Assembly: GCA_011523705.1 (NCBI GenBank)
Contig: WTGC01000140.1
Coordinates: 110,667 to 174,666, forward strand
Length of the DNA: 64,000 nucleotides
DNA from: Chloroflexota bacterium
GTDB lineage: Bacteria > Chloroflexota > Anaerolineae > Aggregatilineales > Phototrophicaceae
Reading direction: 5' to 3'
The translations under genes were made by a program, and so were the position numbers. A model generated the notes under the pieces. The model was not told the DNA's origin, ran no database searches, and worked only from the letters and a program-made list of their open reading frames with translations. Numbering within the stretch: position 1 is the first letter of the stretch; each line of letters starts with the position of its first letter. Positions 39,725-50,094 of this stretch are shown one piece after another.

Positions 39725-41371
39725 ATGTCAGAAATTCTGCTCGCCATATTGGCCACCGTCTGGCTAATAGGCTCCTGGCTGCGGATCCACAGGCAGGCGC
39801 GTTTCTATCAAATTGAAGAGTACATGAGCGGGCGTTACCTGCGCTGGGTTCTGGGCGACCGCTCGCGATCGCTGCCGGCTCGGCCCATCGTCGCCTGGAT
39901 CCTGGGATTGGCGATCGCTAGCCTGCTGGCCGAGGCGCCCGACAGCATCGTGCCATTGATTGTCGCCATTTTTGCCGCGCTTGTCGCCGTCATTACGCCG
40001 CGTCAACAGGAAGTCAAGCAAGCATTCGCGGCCACTCCAAGAATGAAGCGGCTGCTGGCCGGCGCCTGGTTGGCGAGCGTCCTGGGACTTGCCGCTGCGC
40101 TTGCCGCCATTAGCGCCATTCAGCTTGGCGAAATAGATTTCTTACTTGCATTTGCCGTCAGCACAATCGGATTAATCCATTTCCTCGCTGCGCCATTATG
40201 GCTTATTGCGGGAAACTTTTTGCTGCAGCCAGTCGAAAGCACTCTGCGCCGCCGATATCTGCGGGGTGCGGCCGACACGCTTGACAAGATCAGGCCGAAA
40301 ATCATTGGGATCACTGGCAGCTATGGCAAGACGACGACCAAGCACTTCCTGCGCGAAATCCTCAGCGTCCGTTTTCGCACCTATGCCACGCCCAAGAGCT
40401 ACAACACCTTGATGGGAATCTCGTTAGCGATCAACCGGGACCTTGCTGATGACTATCGCTGCGAGTATTTCATCAGCGAAATGGGCGCTTATGTCGAAGG
40501 TGAGATCGAACGCATCTGCCAGCTGACCCCGCCTGATATCGCTATCGTCACCGAAGTGGGACCGCAGCACCTGGAGCGCTTCGGCTCGCTGGATAACATC
40601 CGCCGAGCGAAATACGAGATCGTCAAGAACCTGCCCGCCGACGGCCTCGCGGTCCTGAATTGGGACAACCCCTACGTTCGCGCCATGGCCGAGGCGGGCC
40701 ATCCGAAGACCGTTCTCACGGTCAGCAAAGAGTTAACGCCAGAAGCGGCGCAAGAGCAAGGCGTCGCCTTGATCGCCAGCGATGTCAAAGCGACGCTCGG
40801 AGGCTTGTCGTTTATGGCTACGCATGTCGCATCCGGTGAGCGGGCGCTCATCAAGACGGAGGTGGTCGGCGAACACAACGTGACCAACCTGCTCCTGTGC
40901 ATCGCTGTCGCCTGGCACGAGGGGATTCCCCTGCGTGATATCGCCAGGCGCATCCGCAGCTTGCAGCCGGCCGAAAGTCGACTCGTCGTGAAGCAGACCG
41001 CGGCCGGCATTACCATCATCAATGACGCCTACAGCGCCAATCCAAAAGGTGTCGTCAGCGCCTTGAAAGTGCTGGGCCTGCACGAGACGGGCGCGCGCTT
41101 GCTGATCACGCCCGGCATGATTGAATTGGGCGATTTGCAGGAGGCCGAAAACCGCAAGCTGGGCTTGCTGGCGGCGCAGCACGCCACCGATATCATACTG
41201 GTCGGAAAATCGCAGACGCAGCCCATCGTCGATGCGATTCAATCTACTTCCTTTGATCCGTCGCGTCTTCGCGTGGTAGAGACGCTGCAAGAATCGGTAG
41301 ACTGGTATCAGCAGAACCTGAAAGCGGGAGATACTGTGCTTTTTCTCAACGACCTACCCGATACATATTGA
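39725..41371 (+). CDS. Mur ligase family protein (MurF-like) with N-terminal TM domain
   Basis: About 180-aa hydrophobic N-terminus, then GITGSYGKTTTKHFLREIL and INDAYSANPKGVVSALKVLG. Confidence 0.8.
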   Translation: MSEILLAILATVWLIGSWLRIHRQARFYQIEEYMSGRYLRWVLGDRSRSLPARPIVAWILGLAIASLLAEAPDSIVPLIVAIFAALVAVITPRQQEVKQAFAATPRMKRLLAGAWLASVLGLAAALAAISAIQLGEIDFLLAFAVSTIGLIHFLAAPLWLIAGNFLLQPVESTLRRRYLRGAADTLDKIRPKIIGITGSYGKTTTKHFLREILSVRFRTYATPKSYNTLMGISLAINRDLADDYRCEYFISEMGAYVEGEIERICQLTPPDIAIVTEVGPQHLERFGSLDNIRRAKYEIVKNLPADGLAVLNWDNPYVRAMAEAGHPKTVLTVSKELTPEAAQEQGVALIASDVKATLGGLSFMATHVASGERALIKTEVVGEHNVTNLLLCIAVAWHEGIPLRDIARRIRSLQPAESRLVVKQTAAGITIINDAYSANPKGVVSALKVLGLHETGARLLITPGMIELGDLQEAENRKLGLLAAQHATDIILVGKSQTQPIVDAIQSTSFDPSRLRVVETLQESVDWYQQNLKAGDTVLFLNDLPDTY

Positions 41372-41398
41372 AGATGACTTGTCGATAAGGATCGCGCA

Positions 41399-42592
41399 AT
41401 GAGCAGTCGCCGCCGCACGACCATTGCCGTCATTTTTGGCGGACGCAGCGTAGAGCATGATGTCTCCATCGTCACCGGGCACCAGATCATGAAAGCCTTT
41501 CCCTCCGAAAACGACGACATCGTCCCGGTATACATTTCTCGCGATGGCCGCTGGTTTACCGGCGAAGCGCTAAGCGATCTCGACAACTTCCGGGACGACG
41601 ATATTCAGCGCCACGATGGCGTACGCTCCTGCCTACTGTCGCCCGATACACGGCACCATGGACTGATTGTCGATCCGCTGGCCGGGCGCTTCAGCAAGAG
41701 CGAGGTAAGGCGCATTGACGTCGCGTTTCCCGCGCTTCATGGCTCACACGGCGAGGACGGCAGCATTCAGGGTCTCTTCGAGTTGGCGGATATCCCCTAC
41801 GTCGGCTATGCCACGCTTGGGTCGGCGCTGGCCAATGACAAGATCATGACTAAAGCGGTCCTGAGACAAGCGGGGATACCGGTGCTGGACGACTCTTGGT
41901 GTACCCGTGATACTTGGTTTGACCGGCCCGATGCCGTTATTGAGGAGTTGCTTGCGCGATTCGAGCTTCCACTATATGTGAAGCCGGCGACGCTCGGCTC
42001 CAGCATTGGCATCGGACGCGCGGATACGGAGGCGCTGCTGCGCGCCAGCATCGATATCGCCGCCAATTTCGACCGGCGCATTTTGATTGAGCCCGCGGTG
42101 ACAAAGGGCATCGAAATCAATTGCTCGGTCATGGGATTGGGCGATCAATATGAAGCTTCCCCGCTGGAACAGCCGGTCTCATGGGATGAGTTCCTCTCCT
42201 ACGAAGACAAATACTTGCGGGGAAGCGAAGGCATGAAGAGCGCCGAACGCCAGGTGCCCGCGCCGATCAGCGCCGCGCTCACGCGACGAATCCAGGAAAC
42301 GAGCATCGCCGCCTTCAAAGCCGTCGATGGCCGCGGCATCGCTCGCATCGACTATCTTGTACGACCGGACCAGAACGAACTGTTTCTCAACGAGATCAAC
42401 ACCATGCCGGGCTCATTGGCTTTCTATTTGTGGCGCGAAGACGGCGTCACATCGACCGATCTGGTGCAGAAGCTGGTTCAGCTCGCCCGCGCTGCCCACG
42501 CGGAAAAGCGGCGGAATACGTACGACTACAAAACCAACCTGGTGGAGATCGCCAGCCAGCAAGGCCTCAAAGGCGCAAAAGGCGCGAAATAG
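41399..42592 (+). CDS. ddl: D-alanine--D-alanine ligase
   Basis: IAVIFGGRSVEHDVSIVTG; FPALHGSHGEDGSIQG; NEINTMPGSLAFYLW. Confidence 0.93.
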   Translation: MSSRRRTTIAVIFGGRSVEHDVSIVTGHQIMKAFPSENDDIVPVYISRDGRWFTGEALSDLDNFRDDDIQRHDGVRSCLLSPDTRHHGLIVDPLAGRFSKSEVRRIDVAFPALHGSHGEDGSIQGLFELADIPYVGYATLGSALANDKIMTKAVLRQAGIPVLDDSWCTRDTWFDRPDAVIEELLARFELPLYVKPATLGSSIGIGRADTEALLRASIDIAANFDRRILIEPAVTKGIEINCSVMGLGDQYEASPLEQPVSWDEFLSYEDKYLRGSEGMKSAERQVPAPISAALTRRIQETSIAAFKAVDGRGIARIDYLVRPDQNELFLNEINTMPGSLAFYLWREDGVTSTDLVQKLVQLARAAHAEKRRNTYDYKTNLVEIASQQGLKGAKGAK

Positions 42593-42772
42593 CAGCGTTC
42601 AATTCGGCGGCTGGCGCGCGCGCCCCGTCCCTCGCTTGACTTGTTAGCAAGCGCCACTATGTTATGATAACGGCGTATTGGGTTGCCCTTTGCCGTGGCC
42701 GCTTGACCTTTTCGCGCGTCAGTTCGCGAAATTGCGATTGCGAAGAGATAGCGTCGCGCCCGTCCAAAGGCA

Positions 42773-44434
42773 TTGCCCTCCAGATGCTGTTTTTCGCTTA
42801 AGGTTGCTGTGCCTTATACACCGAGCAATCCCCGTCCTCCTCGACCATCCGATGTCGGCCGCTCATTATGGGGTGGCGCGCCGCTGCCACCCATTCCCGA
42901 GCGCGTGCTTGACGGCATTCCGGGCTTCCTCGCCTGGCTGGCTCTGCTGGTTTCCATCGCCAGCGCGGTCGCTTTTCCTTTGACTCTCATGCTGACCGCC
43001 GCTCTGGTGGCCACGTATTCAGCGATAAGATTTCTGCTCGCCGGCATCGCCAATGGCATCGGCATGCGCCGGATTCGGGAATGGGAATCGATCGACTGGT
43101 ATCGAAAGTATCTGCAAGACCGGCGACCGGATTCCCTCGACTGGGACAGTGTTCACCACCTGGTCATCATCCCCATTTACAACGAGTCCATGAAGATACT
43201 GACTCGCACGATGGATCAACTGAGCTTGCAGGAAAACGCGGCTTCACAAATCTCGGTCTTGCTCGCCATGGAAGCGGCCGAGCCGGACAGCTATCAAATG
43301 GCGCAGAGCCTTCACCGCCAATACGCCGCCCACTTCGCCGACATTTACTTTACTGTGCATCCGCGCGGGTTAATTGGCGAGATGCAGTGCAAATCGGCAA
43401 ATCTCGCCTGGGCGATCAATCGTTTCTTTGAAAATGTCGTGGACGAAGAAAACCTGAGTATCGACAATTATGTGCTGACGACAATGGATGCCGACACGCG
43501 CTGGCATGAAAAGCACTTCGCCGCGCTGACCTATCACTTCGCTCTCAACCCAGATCGACATCGAACATTTTGGCAGGCGCCGATTCGTTATCACGGCAAT
43601 ATCTGGCAGGTCAATCCCTTGATGCGCATCATCAATACCTACGCGACCGCCTTTGAATTGGCTTATTTGGCCGCGCCCTGGTGGATGGCGATGCCGATGT
43701 CGTCGTACTCGCTTAGCCTGCAGCTGCTCGAGCAGAGCGGCAACTGGGATACGGATGTGATCGCCGATGAATGGCATATGTGGATCAAAGCTTATTTCGC
43801 CACGGGCGGGCAAGTGAAATTGCAGCACATTTACTTGCCCTTCCTGGCCGATTCAACGACCGGATCCAATATTTTCGAGTCGATAAAGAATCGTTATAGC
43901 CAGACGCTTCGACACGCCTGGGGCAGTAAAGAAGTCGGCTACATGCTCGCCAAGCTGATCGAGAATCCCCAGGTCGTATCCTTTAACTCGTTCAAGCTGC
44001 TGCTGCGCATCGCCCATGATATTCTGCTGGCGGGCGCCGGCTGGATAATCTTGACGGTCGGTTCACAACTGCCAGTATTCTTCCATCCCAAGATCGCCCC
44101 GATCAAAGTTGAAGGCGTGATGGCGGCCAGCGACAAGCTCACCTATATTTTGGAAGGTTTCTCCACGAGCCACCCCGCCTGGATTCTGCTCGCGATCTCC
44201 GGCATCGTCATGATCATTCTGGTTGTGGTATTTCAGATTCAAGATTATCGCATTCGTCCGCCGCGCCTGTCGCCCTACACTTTTGGCGAGTCCATTCTGG
44301 AACTCTTGAGCATTCCCTTCATGTTGGTGTTGACCTTGCTAGTGGTTGCCCTGCCCACCTTGGTCGCGCAGACGCGGCTCTTGCTCGGCATCCCGCTGCA
44401 ATTCATCGTCACCGAGAAGTCCATCGACAAATGA
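42773..44434 (+). CDS. GT2-like membrane glycosyltransferase
   Basis: HHLVIIPIYNES...VLTTMDADTRWHEKHF...VIADEWHMWIKAY; TM helices. Start uncertain. Confidence 0.7.
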   Translation: MPSRCCFSLKVAVPYTPSNPRPPRPSDVGRSLWGGAPLPPIPERVLDGIPGFLAWLALLVSIASAVAFPLTLMLTAALVATYSAIRFLLAGIANGIGMRRIREWESIDWYRKYLQDRRPDSLDWDSVHHLVIIPIYNESMKILTRTMDQLSLQENAASQISVLLAMEAAEPDSYQMAQSLHRQYAAHFADIYFTVHPRGLIGEMQCKSANLAWAINRFFENVVDEENLSIDNYVLTTMDADTRWHEKHFAALTYHFALNPDRHRTFWQAPIRYHGNIWQVNPLMRIINTYATAFELAYLAAPWWMAMPMSSYSLSLQLLEQSGNWDTDVIADEWHMWIKAYFATGGQVKLQHIYLPFLADSTTGSNIFESIKNRYSQTLRHAWGSKEVGYMLAKLIENPQVVSFNSFKLLLRIAHDILLAGAGWIILTVGSQLPVFFHPKIAPIKVEGVMAASDKLTYILEGFSTSHPAWILLAISGIVMIILVVVFQIQDYRIRPPRLSPYTFGESILELLSIPFMLVLTLLVVALPTLVAQTRLLLGIPLQFIVTEKSIDK

Positions 44435-44549
44435 AAGCCAGCCAACGCTTAATGGTGTCGCGTCTTGGAGTCTCCCTAGCGTCAGGCGGTAGCCTTGCCT
44501 ATCATTAGGCTGCGAGCGCGTCTCAACGAGGCCGTGGAAAGGACGAGAA

Positions 44550-45332
44550 GTGCCAAGCCAGCGCGTGCACAAGATCATGGCGCAAGCCGACATCGGTTCG
44601 CGGCGAAAATGCGAAGAGATCATCCGCCAGGGTCGCGTTCGGGTGAACGGGAAAGTGATCAAGCTGGGGGCGCAGGCTGACCCGAGCAAAGACGTCATTC
44701 AAGTCGACGGCGAGCGCATTGGCGAATCCTTCGAGCCACTCTACATCGTCGTCAACAAACCGAGAGGCGTGCTGAGCACCAACAGAGCCGAGAAGAACGA
44801 TGACCGCCCAACCATTCGCGAATTAGTAGAAGTGCCCGGGCATCTCTTCACGATCGGCCGGCTGGATGCTGACAGTGAAGGCTTGATGGTCTTGACAAAT
44901 GACGGGGAGATCGCCAACAAGATCACGCATCCGCGTTACGAACACACAAAGACTTACAAAGTCACCGTCAAGGGCAAAGTATCGAGAGAGACGATTGAAG
45001 CCTGGGAGAGCGGCATTTGGCTCGATGACAGCCGCACCGCCGCTTGCTCGCTGACCATACTGCAGTCGACCAAGCGCTCAACGGTCTTGCGTCTGGTCAT
45101 GATCGAAGGCCGCAAGCGTCAGATCAAGCGCGTCGCCGCAGCATTGGGCCATCCCGTATTGCGGCTCGTCCGGACACATATCGGGCAGCTTGGTCTGGGA
45201 ACGCTGCGCAAGGGCGCCTGGTATCAACTCGATGAGGACGAAATCAGCGCGATGCTGACGCCGGCTCATGAATTGAGCGCGATCAGACGGAAGCGGCGCG
45301 AACGCAAGCGCAAGCGCAGTTCCCGTCGGTGA
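44550..45332 (+). CDS. S4-domain rRNA pseudouridine synthase (RluB/RsuA family)
   Basis: S4 domain then VVNKPRGVLSTN...TIGRLDADSEGLMVLTNDGE. Confidence 0.9.
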   Translation: MPSQRVHKIMAQADIGSRRKCEEIIRQGRVRVNGKVIKLGAQADPSKDVIQVDGERIGESFEPLYIVVNKPRGVLSTNRAEKNDDRPTIRELVEVPGHLFTIGRLDADSEGLMVLTNDGEIANKITHPRYEHTKTYKVTVKGKVSRETIEAWESGIWLDDSRTAACSLTILQSTKRSTVLRLVMIEGRKRQIKRVAAALGHPVLRLVRTHIGQLGLGTLRKGAWYQLDEDEISAMLTPAHELSAIRRKRRERKRKRSSRR

Positions 45333-45350
45333 GCCCGCGCAGGCAGCTTC

Positions 45351-46079
45351 ATGTCCAATGAATTGAGCATCGAGGAGTACATCGCCCGTCAGCCCCAATA
45401 CGAGCGGGCGCGGCGCATCATGCATCCGCTCCTGCGCGCCGTCGTGCCGAGCTTCTGCAAAGTTGAGGTTGCCGGTCTTAAGAATGTCCCGCGGCATGGC
45501 TCAACCTGCCTCATGATCAATCATGTGTCCTACCTCGATCCAATTGTCGTTACCGTCAGCATTCCCTTTCGCCATACCATCTCGCTGTCCAAAGTGGAGA
45601 ATTTCAGCATTCCCGTCGCCGGCTGGTTTCTGCGCCAATGGGGCCACTACCCCATCCATCGCGGCGAATACGATCGCAAAGCGCTGCTGCAGACGATTGA
45701 GCTGTTGAAAAGCGGACAGCTTGTGCTCATGGCGCCGGAAGGCACGCGCCATCCAGGCGGGATGCAGCGGGCGAAGGAAGGCATGGCATACGTCGCGACG
45801 AAAGCCGATGCCGTGATCGTGCCAGCGGCGATATGCGGCGCCGAAGACTGGCGGCGGCGTCTGAAGCGCTTCCGTCGAGCCTACGCGAAAGTCGTCTTTG
45901 GCGCGCCATTTCGTCTGCGAACCGAGGGGCGGCGGCGCATCCCGCGGGCGGAACTAGCGGAAATGACGGCGCAGTCCTTGTACCAACTGGCTTTGACCAT
46001 TCCCGATGAATACGCGCATTTGCGCGGCTTCTACAGCGATGTAGAAAACGCCCGCGCTGATAGCCTGGAATTCTTGTAA
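45351..46079 (+). CDS. plsC: 1-acyl-sn-glycerol-3-phosphate acyltransferase family
   Basis: Acyltransferase motifs INHVSYLDPI and APEGTRHPGG. Confidence 0.85.
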   Translation: MSNELSIEEYIARQPQYERARRIMHPLLRAVVPSFCKVEVAGLKNVPRHGSTCLMINHVSYLDPIVVTVSIPFRHTISLSKVENFSIPVAGWFLRQWGHYPIHRGEYDRKALLQTIELLKSGQLVLMAPEGTRHPGGMQRAKEGMAYVATKADAVIVPAAICGAEDWRRRLKRFRRAYAKVVFGAPFRLRTEGRRRIPRAELAEMTAQSLYQLALTIPDEYAHLRGFYSDVENARADSLEFL

Positions 46080-46092
46080 GTTGGCGCTTCGC

Positions 46093-47166
46093 TTAACCCG
46101 CGTTCTCGCGCATGATCTCAAGCGCCCAGGCCGTGAGCGCTTCTACCGAAATATTCAGATGAGCGAAGCGCTTGTCCTGCGTATAGCCGCGGACATAGCG
46201 AATGTAGATTTGCTGCAAGATCACGAGCACGCGAAAAATCCCCAGCACATGATAGAAGGGCATATTTGAGAGGTCGCGCCCGCTCTGTTCGGCATAGCGC
46301 TGGAGGATCTGCCCCCGGTTGTAGAAATCAAAGTTGCCGGCGGGCATCGTGCCAATCGCCCTGACAGCGTCCGAATCGCCGGGTCCCGTCCAATAAGTCA
46401 ATAGCGCGCCAAGGTCCGATAATGGATCGCCAAGCGTACACATGTCCCAATCGAGAATGGCGACAACGCGGGCTGGATGGTCGGCGTCAAACATGGTGTT
46501 GTCCAGCTTGTAGTCATTATGGACCAGCGAGTGGTAACTTGATTCGGGCAGATGTTCCTTCAGCCATTGATAAATTTGCTTTACCCGCGGGTCATCGTCC
46601 AGCTTGGCCGCCCCCCAGCGCCGCCACCAGCCTTCCACTTGCCGCTGGACGAAACCTGCGGGCCGACCCAGCTCGGACAGACCCAATGCCTCGTAATCGA
46701 CCGCATGAAAGGCGGCCAAAGTATCAACAAGAGCGCGGCTCATTTGCTGAGGCGCGTCGCGATCGCTGGCGAATCGCTCGGGCATGTCAGCGCGCACGAC
46801 GACGCCGCGGCAGCGCTCCATGATGAGGAATGGCGCGCCGATGACCGCCTCGTCTTCGCAATAGTGGTAGATTCTTGGCGCGAAGGGAAAAGCATTGTGC
46901 AAAACAGAGAGCACCCGGTTTTCACGCCCCATGTCATGTGCCGACGGCGCATAGTCGCCCAATGGCGGCCGGCGCAATACGTATTCCAGCGACTCACCGA
47001 AAGTCAGGAGATAGGTCAGGTTCGCCTTGCCGCCGCTGAACTGCCTGACGGACATGTCGTCCTGGGCGCCCGGCAGCCGATCCCGCAGATATCGCCCCAA
47101 GCGACTCTCATCAAAGCGCTCGTCGGGGCGGACCTCGATCAGGTCGTGCTTGTCAGGTGATGACAT
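46093..47166 (-). CDS. Phosphotransferase family (APH/ACAD10-like) protein
   Basis: HNDYKLDNTMFD and AILDWDMCTLGDPLSDLGALLTYW. Confidence 0.85.
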   Translation of the reverse strand: MSSPDKHDLIEVRPDERFDESRLGRYLRDRLPGAQDDMSVRQFSGGKANLTYLLTFGESLEYVLRRPPLGDYAPSAHDMGRENRVLSVLHNAFPFAPRIYHYCEDEAVIGAPFLIMERCRGVVVRADMPERFASDRDAPQQMSRALVDTLAAFHAVDYEALGLSELGRPAGFVQRQVEGWWRRWGAAKLDDDPRVKQIYQWLKEHLPESSYHSLVHNDYKLDNTMFDADHPARVVAILDWDMCTLGDPLSDLGALLTYWTGPGDSDAVRAIGTMPAGNFDFYNRGQILQRYAEQSGRDLSNMPFYHVLGIFRVLVILQQIYIRYVRGYTQDKRFAHLNISVEALTAWALEIMRENAG

Positions 47167-47355
47167 TGCGCATATTCCTCCATGCGCGATTAGAGCCGAT
47201 GGGTCATGCCGTCAGTCTACCACAGCAGCGAAGATCCTCTTCAATTTCTTTCTTCTGAGCAACTCAACCCCGAACATATTCGGCCGCTGAAACTATTGCG
47301 CGTCCGTCGTTGCGGAGTATGATAGGCGGCAGCGTATCAAGAGAATCGAGCCAAA

Positions 47356-48546
47356 TTGAACTTCCACAAGACCTTCCCTATTCTGGTCGCCTATCTGGTC
47401 TTCATCGTGATTGGCATCGCGACAGGGCTGCTGAACATTTCCTGGACCTATATGCAAGACACCTTCAATGTCTCGCATGATTCCTTGGCGGTTCTGGCGC
47501 CAGCGGCGATGCTGGGCGGGTTGATCGCCGCCTTCCTCAGCGGCACAATCATCGGCCGATTTTCCATTGGTCCGGCGCTGGTCGGCGGTATGGCATTCGC
47601 CGGCGTCGGCATGCTCGGTTACGCCATTGCGCCAATATGGATTATCTTGCTCGGCGTGGCTTTCATCGGCAGCATCGGCAAAGGCTTGACGGACGCGGTC
47701 TTGAACAATTTCGCCTCCGCCAATTACGGCGCCAGCGAGATGAACTGGCTTCATGCCTGCTGGGGCATCGGCTTAACCATTGCGCCGGCTGTGGTTACGC
47801 ATTTTGTACTTTATCAGGGCGGCGGCTGGCAATCGAGCTACGTGCTCGTTGGCTTGGTCATCCTGCTCATTGGTCTGGTCATCCTGCTCAGTCTGCCGCT
47901 ATGGCAGATAAAACCCGCCAAGGGCAAGTCAAAAGGTGTCAGCGCCAGCCCGCCACTTCGCGAGAGCCTGCGCCGGCCCATTGTGATCATCGGCCTGCTG
48001 TTTTTCTTTCTCTATGGCGGGGTCGAGTTGGGGACCGGACAGCTGGCGAATACGCTGCTCATTGAAGCGCGCGGTCTGCCGCAAGCGATTGCGAGCAGCT
48101 GGGTCAGCGCTTATTGGGCCAGTTTCACCGCCGGGCGAATCACGATGGGGCTGCTTGCGTTGCGCCTGGGCGACAAGACGCTGCTCAACATCTGCTTCGG
48201 CTTCACTGTCGCGGGCGCAATTCTGCTCTTCCTCAATTTGAATGATGCATTCAGCCTTTTGGGATTTATCGGGATGGGATTCGGCCTGGCAGCGATCTTC
48301 CCGATACTGATCCTACAGACGAATCGGCGAGTTGGGCGCGCGCATGCTTCCAACGCCATCGGCTTCCAGGTCGGCTGCGCCGGGCTTGGCGGCGCGGCTC
48401 TCTCCGGCATGGGCGGTATCTTCGCCGAACATGTCGGACCCGAATCAATCAGCCTGTTCATACTTGTCGGCGCGCTTCTGACATTCGCGCTGTACGAATT
48501 CATGATCCGTTGGGAAGCCAGACAGGTGAAAAGAAAGACATTCTAA
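47356..48546 (+). CDS. MFS transporter
   Basis: About 12 hydrophobic segments; FucP/MFS-like organisation; TTG start. Confidence 0.8.
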   Translation: MNFHKTFPILVAYLVFIVIGIATGLLNISWTYMQDTFNVSHDSLAVLAPAAMLGGLIAAFLSGTIIGRFSIGPALVGGMAFAGVGMLGYAIAPIWIILLGVAFIGSIGKGLTDAVLNNFASANYGASEMNWLHACWGIGLTIAPAVVTHFVLYQGGGWQSSYVLVGLVILLIGLVILLSLPLWQIKPAKGKSKGVSASPPLRESLRRPIVIIGLLFFFLYGGVELGTGQLANTLLIEARGLPQAIASSWVSAYWASFTAGRITMGLLALRLGDKTLLNICFGFTVAGAILLFLNLNDAFSLLGFIGMGFGLAAIFPILILQTNRRVGRAHASNAIGFQVGCAGLGGAALSGMGGIFAEHVGPESISLFILVGALLTFALYEFMIRWEARQVKRKTF

Positions 48547-48552
48547 GCGCAG

Positions 48553-50094
48553 ATGATGCAACCTCTTGCTGAACGCGTTGGGCAGTTGATGATGGTGGGC
48601 TTCGAGGGACTAAAGCCACCGCCGCACATCCTGGCCTGGTTGGCGAGCGGGCGCATCGGCGGCATCTATCTGTTCGCGCGCAATATCGAATCGCCAGCGC
48701 AAGTCAAGCGACTGATCGCCGATTGCCGGGCGGCGGCGCAGCATCCCATTCTAGTCGGCATTGATCAGGAGGGCGGCATCGTCGCCAGGCTGCGCGACGG
48801 CTTCAGCGAAAGCCCCGGGGCGATGGCTTTGGGCGCGAGCGGCGACTGCCAGCTTGCGGAAGACGTCGCCTTCATGCTGGGACGGGAAATGGCGGCGCTG
48901 GGCATCAACTGGAACTTCGCGCCGGTCGCCGATATCGCGCATCAACGCGACAATCCATCCGTCGGCACGAGAGCAGTCGGCCGTGATCGGCGCTTGGTCA
49001 GCGAATTGGTGGCGGCGCAGGTTCGCGGCTTTCAACGCGCGGGCGTGGCGGCGACCGTGAAGCACTTTCCGGGGCTGGGCAATTCTGTCATCGACACGCA
49101 CGATGCCCCGGCGAGAGTATCTGGCTCTCTCTCGTTTTTGTATGCGGAAGACCTGCTGCCTTTCCGCGCGGCGATCGCTGCTGGCGTCGGCTGCGTCATG
49201 TTGACTCACGTCATCTATGATGAGCTGGACAGCGAATTGCCCGCGACGCTGTCGCCACAAATCGTGGATGGGCTGCTGCGGAGGGAACTCGGTTTAGATG
49301 GCGTTGTCTGCACCGACTGCATGGAAATGAAGGCGATGACCGATGCCTTTGGATCCGGCGAATCGGCTGTAATGGCGCTGCAAGCCGGCGTCGACCTGGT
49401 CCTTTTTTCGCACAGCCGCGAAGCCCAGGAAGCGGCTTACGACGCGGCGCTGACTGCGGCGCTGTCTGGTCGAATAGCAGAGGAGCGAATCGATCTTTCT
49501 GTGTCACGCGTCCAGGCGCTCAAGCGTCGCTTTCGTCTTCATAATGCGCCGCCGCTCGAAATCATTGGATGCGAGGCGCATCGGGCGCTGGCGCGTGAAG
49601 CGGCTCGCGCTGGCACTATCATGATTAAGCAAGGCGGCGCCGTACCCGTCAACGTAACGTCGAAGCGAATCGTCTTGATCGAATTCTCTTCGCATTGGTC
49701 ACCCGATGCGGATAAGGCGGGTTCACAAAGCCGCTTCGCGTCGCTCTTGTCTCGCCGCATTCCGCGGGTCGCGCGCCACCTGGTTGATCCAGAGTCTGAT
49801 TTCACCGACAAGACCTTGGACGTAGTCAGCGCCTTGAGCGGAGCAGAAGCCGTCATCCTGGTCACGCGGAACGCGCACATGCAGCCGGCCCAACGGCGTC
49901 TCGCCCAGTTCGTCTGCGACAGCTCGCGCAAGGCGATCCTGGTTTGCGCCGGCAATCCTTATGACGCGGGCGTGATCCATGGAGCGGACAGCGTCATCTG
50001 CACGAACGGCGACAGCGGTCCATCGCTTGAAGCCGCCGTTGACGCCATCTGCGGCGACTACAGCCCCAGCGGCAAACTCACGGTGGAAATCTGA
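48553..50094 (+). CDS. nagZ: Glycoside hydrolase family 3, beta-N-acetylhexosaminidase (NagZ-like, two-domain)
   Basis: IDQEGGIVARL; KHFPGLGNSVIDTHDAPARV; DGVVCTDCMEMKAM; extra C-terminal domain. Confidence 0.88.
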   Translation: MMQPLAERVGQLMMVGFEGLKPPPHILAWLASGRIGGIYLFARNIESPAQVKRLIADCRAAAQHPILVGIDQEGGIVARLRDGFSESPGAMALGASGDCQLAEDVAFMLGREMAALGINWNFAPVADIAHQRDNPSVGTRAVGRDRRLVSELVAAQVRGFQRAGVAATVKHFPGLGNSVIDTHDAPARVSGSLSFLYAEDLLPFRAAIAAGVGCVMLTHVIYDELDSELPATLSPQIVDGLLRRELGLDGVVCTDCMEMKAMTDAFGSGESAVMALQAGVDLVLFSHSREAQEAAYDAALTAALSGRIAEERIDLSVSRVQALKRRFRLHNAPPLEIIGCEAHRALAREAARAGTIMIKQGGAVPVNVTSKRIVLIEFSSHWSPDADKAGSQSRFASLLSRRIPRVARHLVDPESDFTDKTLDVVSALSGAEAVILVTRNAHMQPAQRRLAQFVCDSSRKAILVCAGNPYDAGVIHGADSVICTNGDSGPSLEAAVDAICGDYSPSGKLTVEI

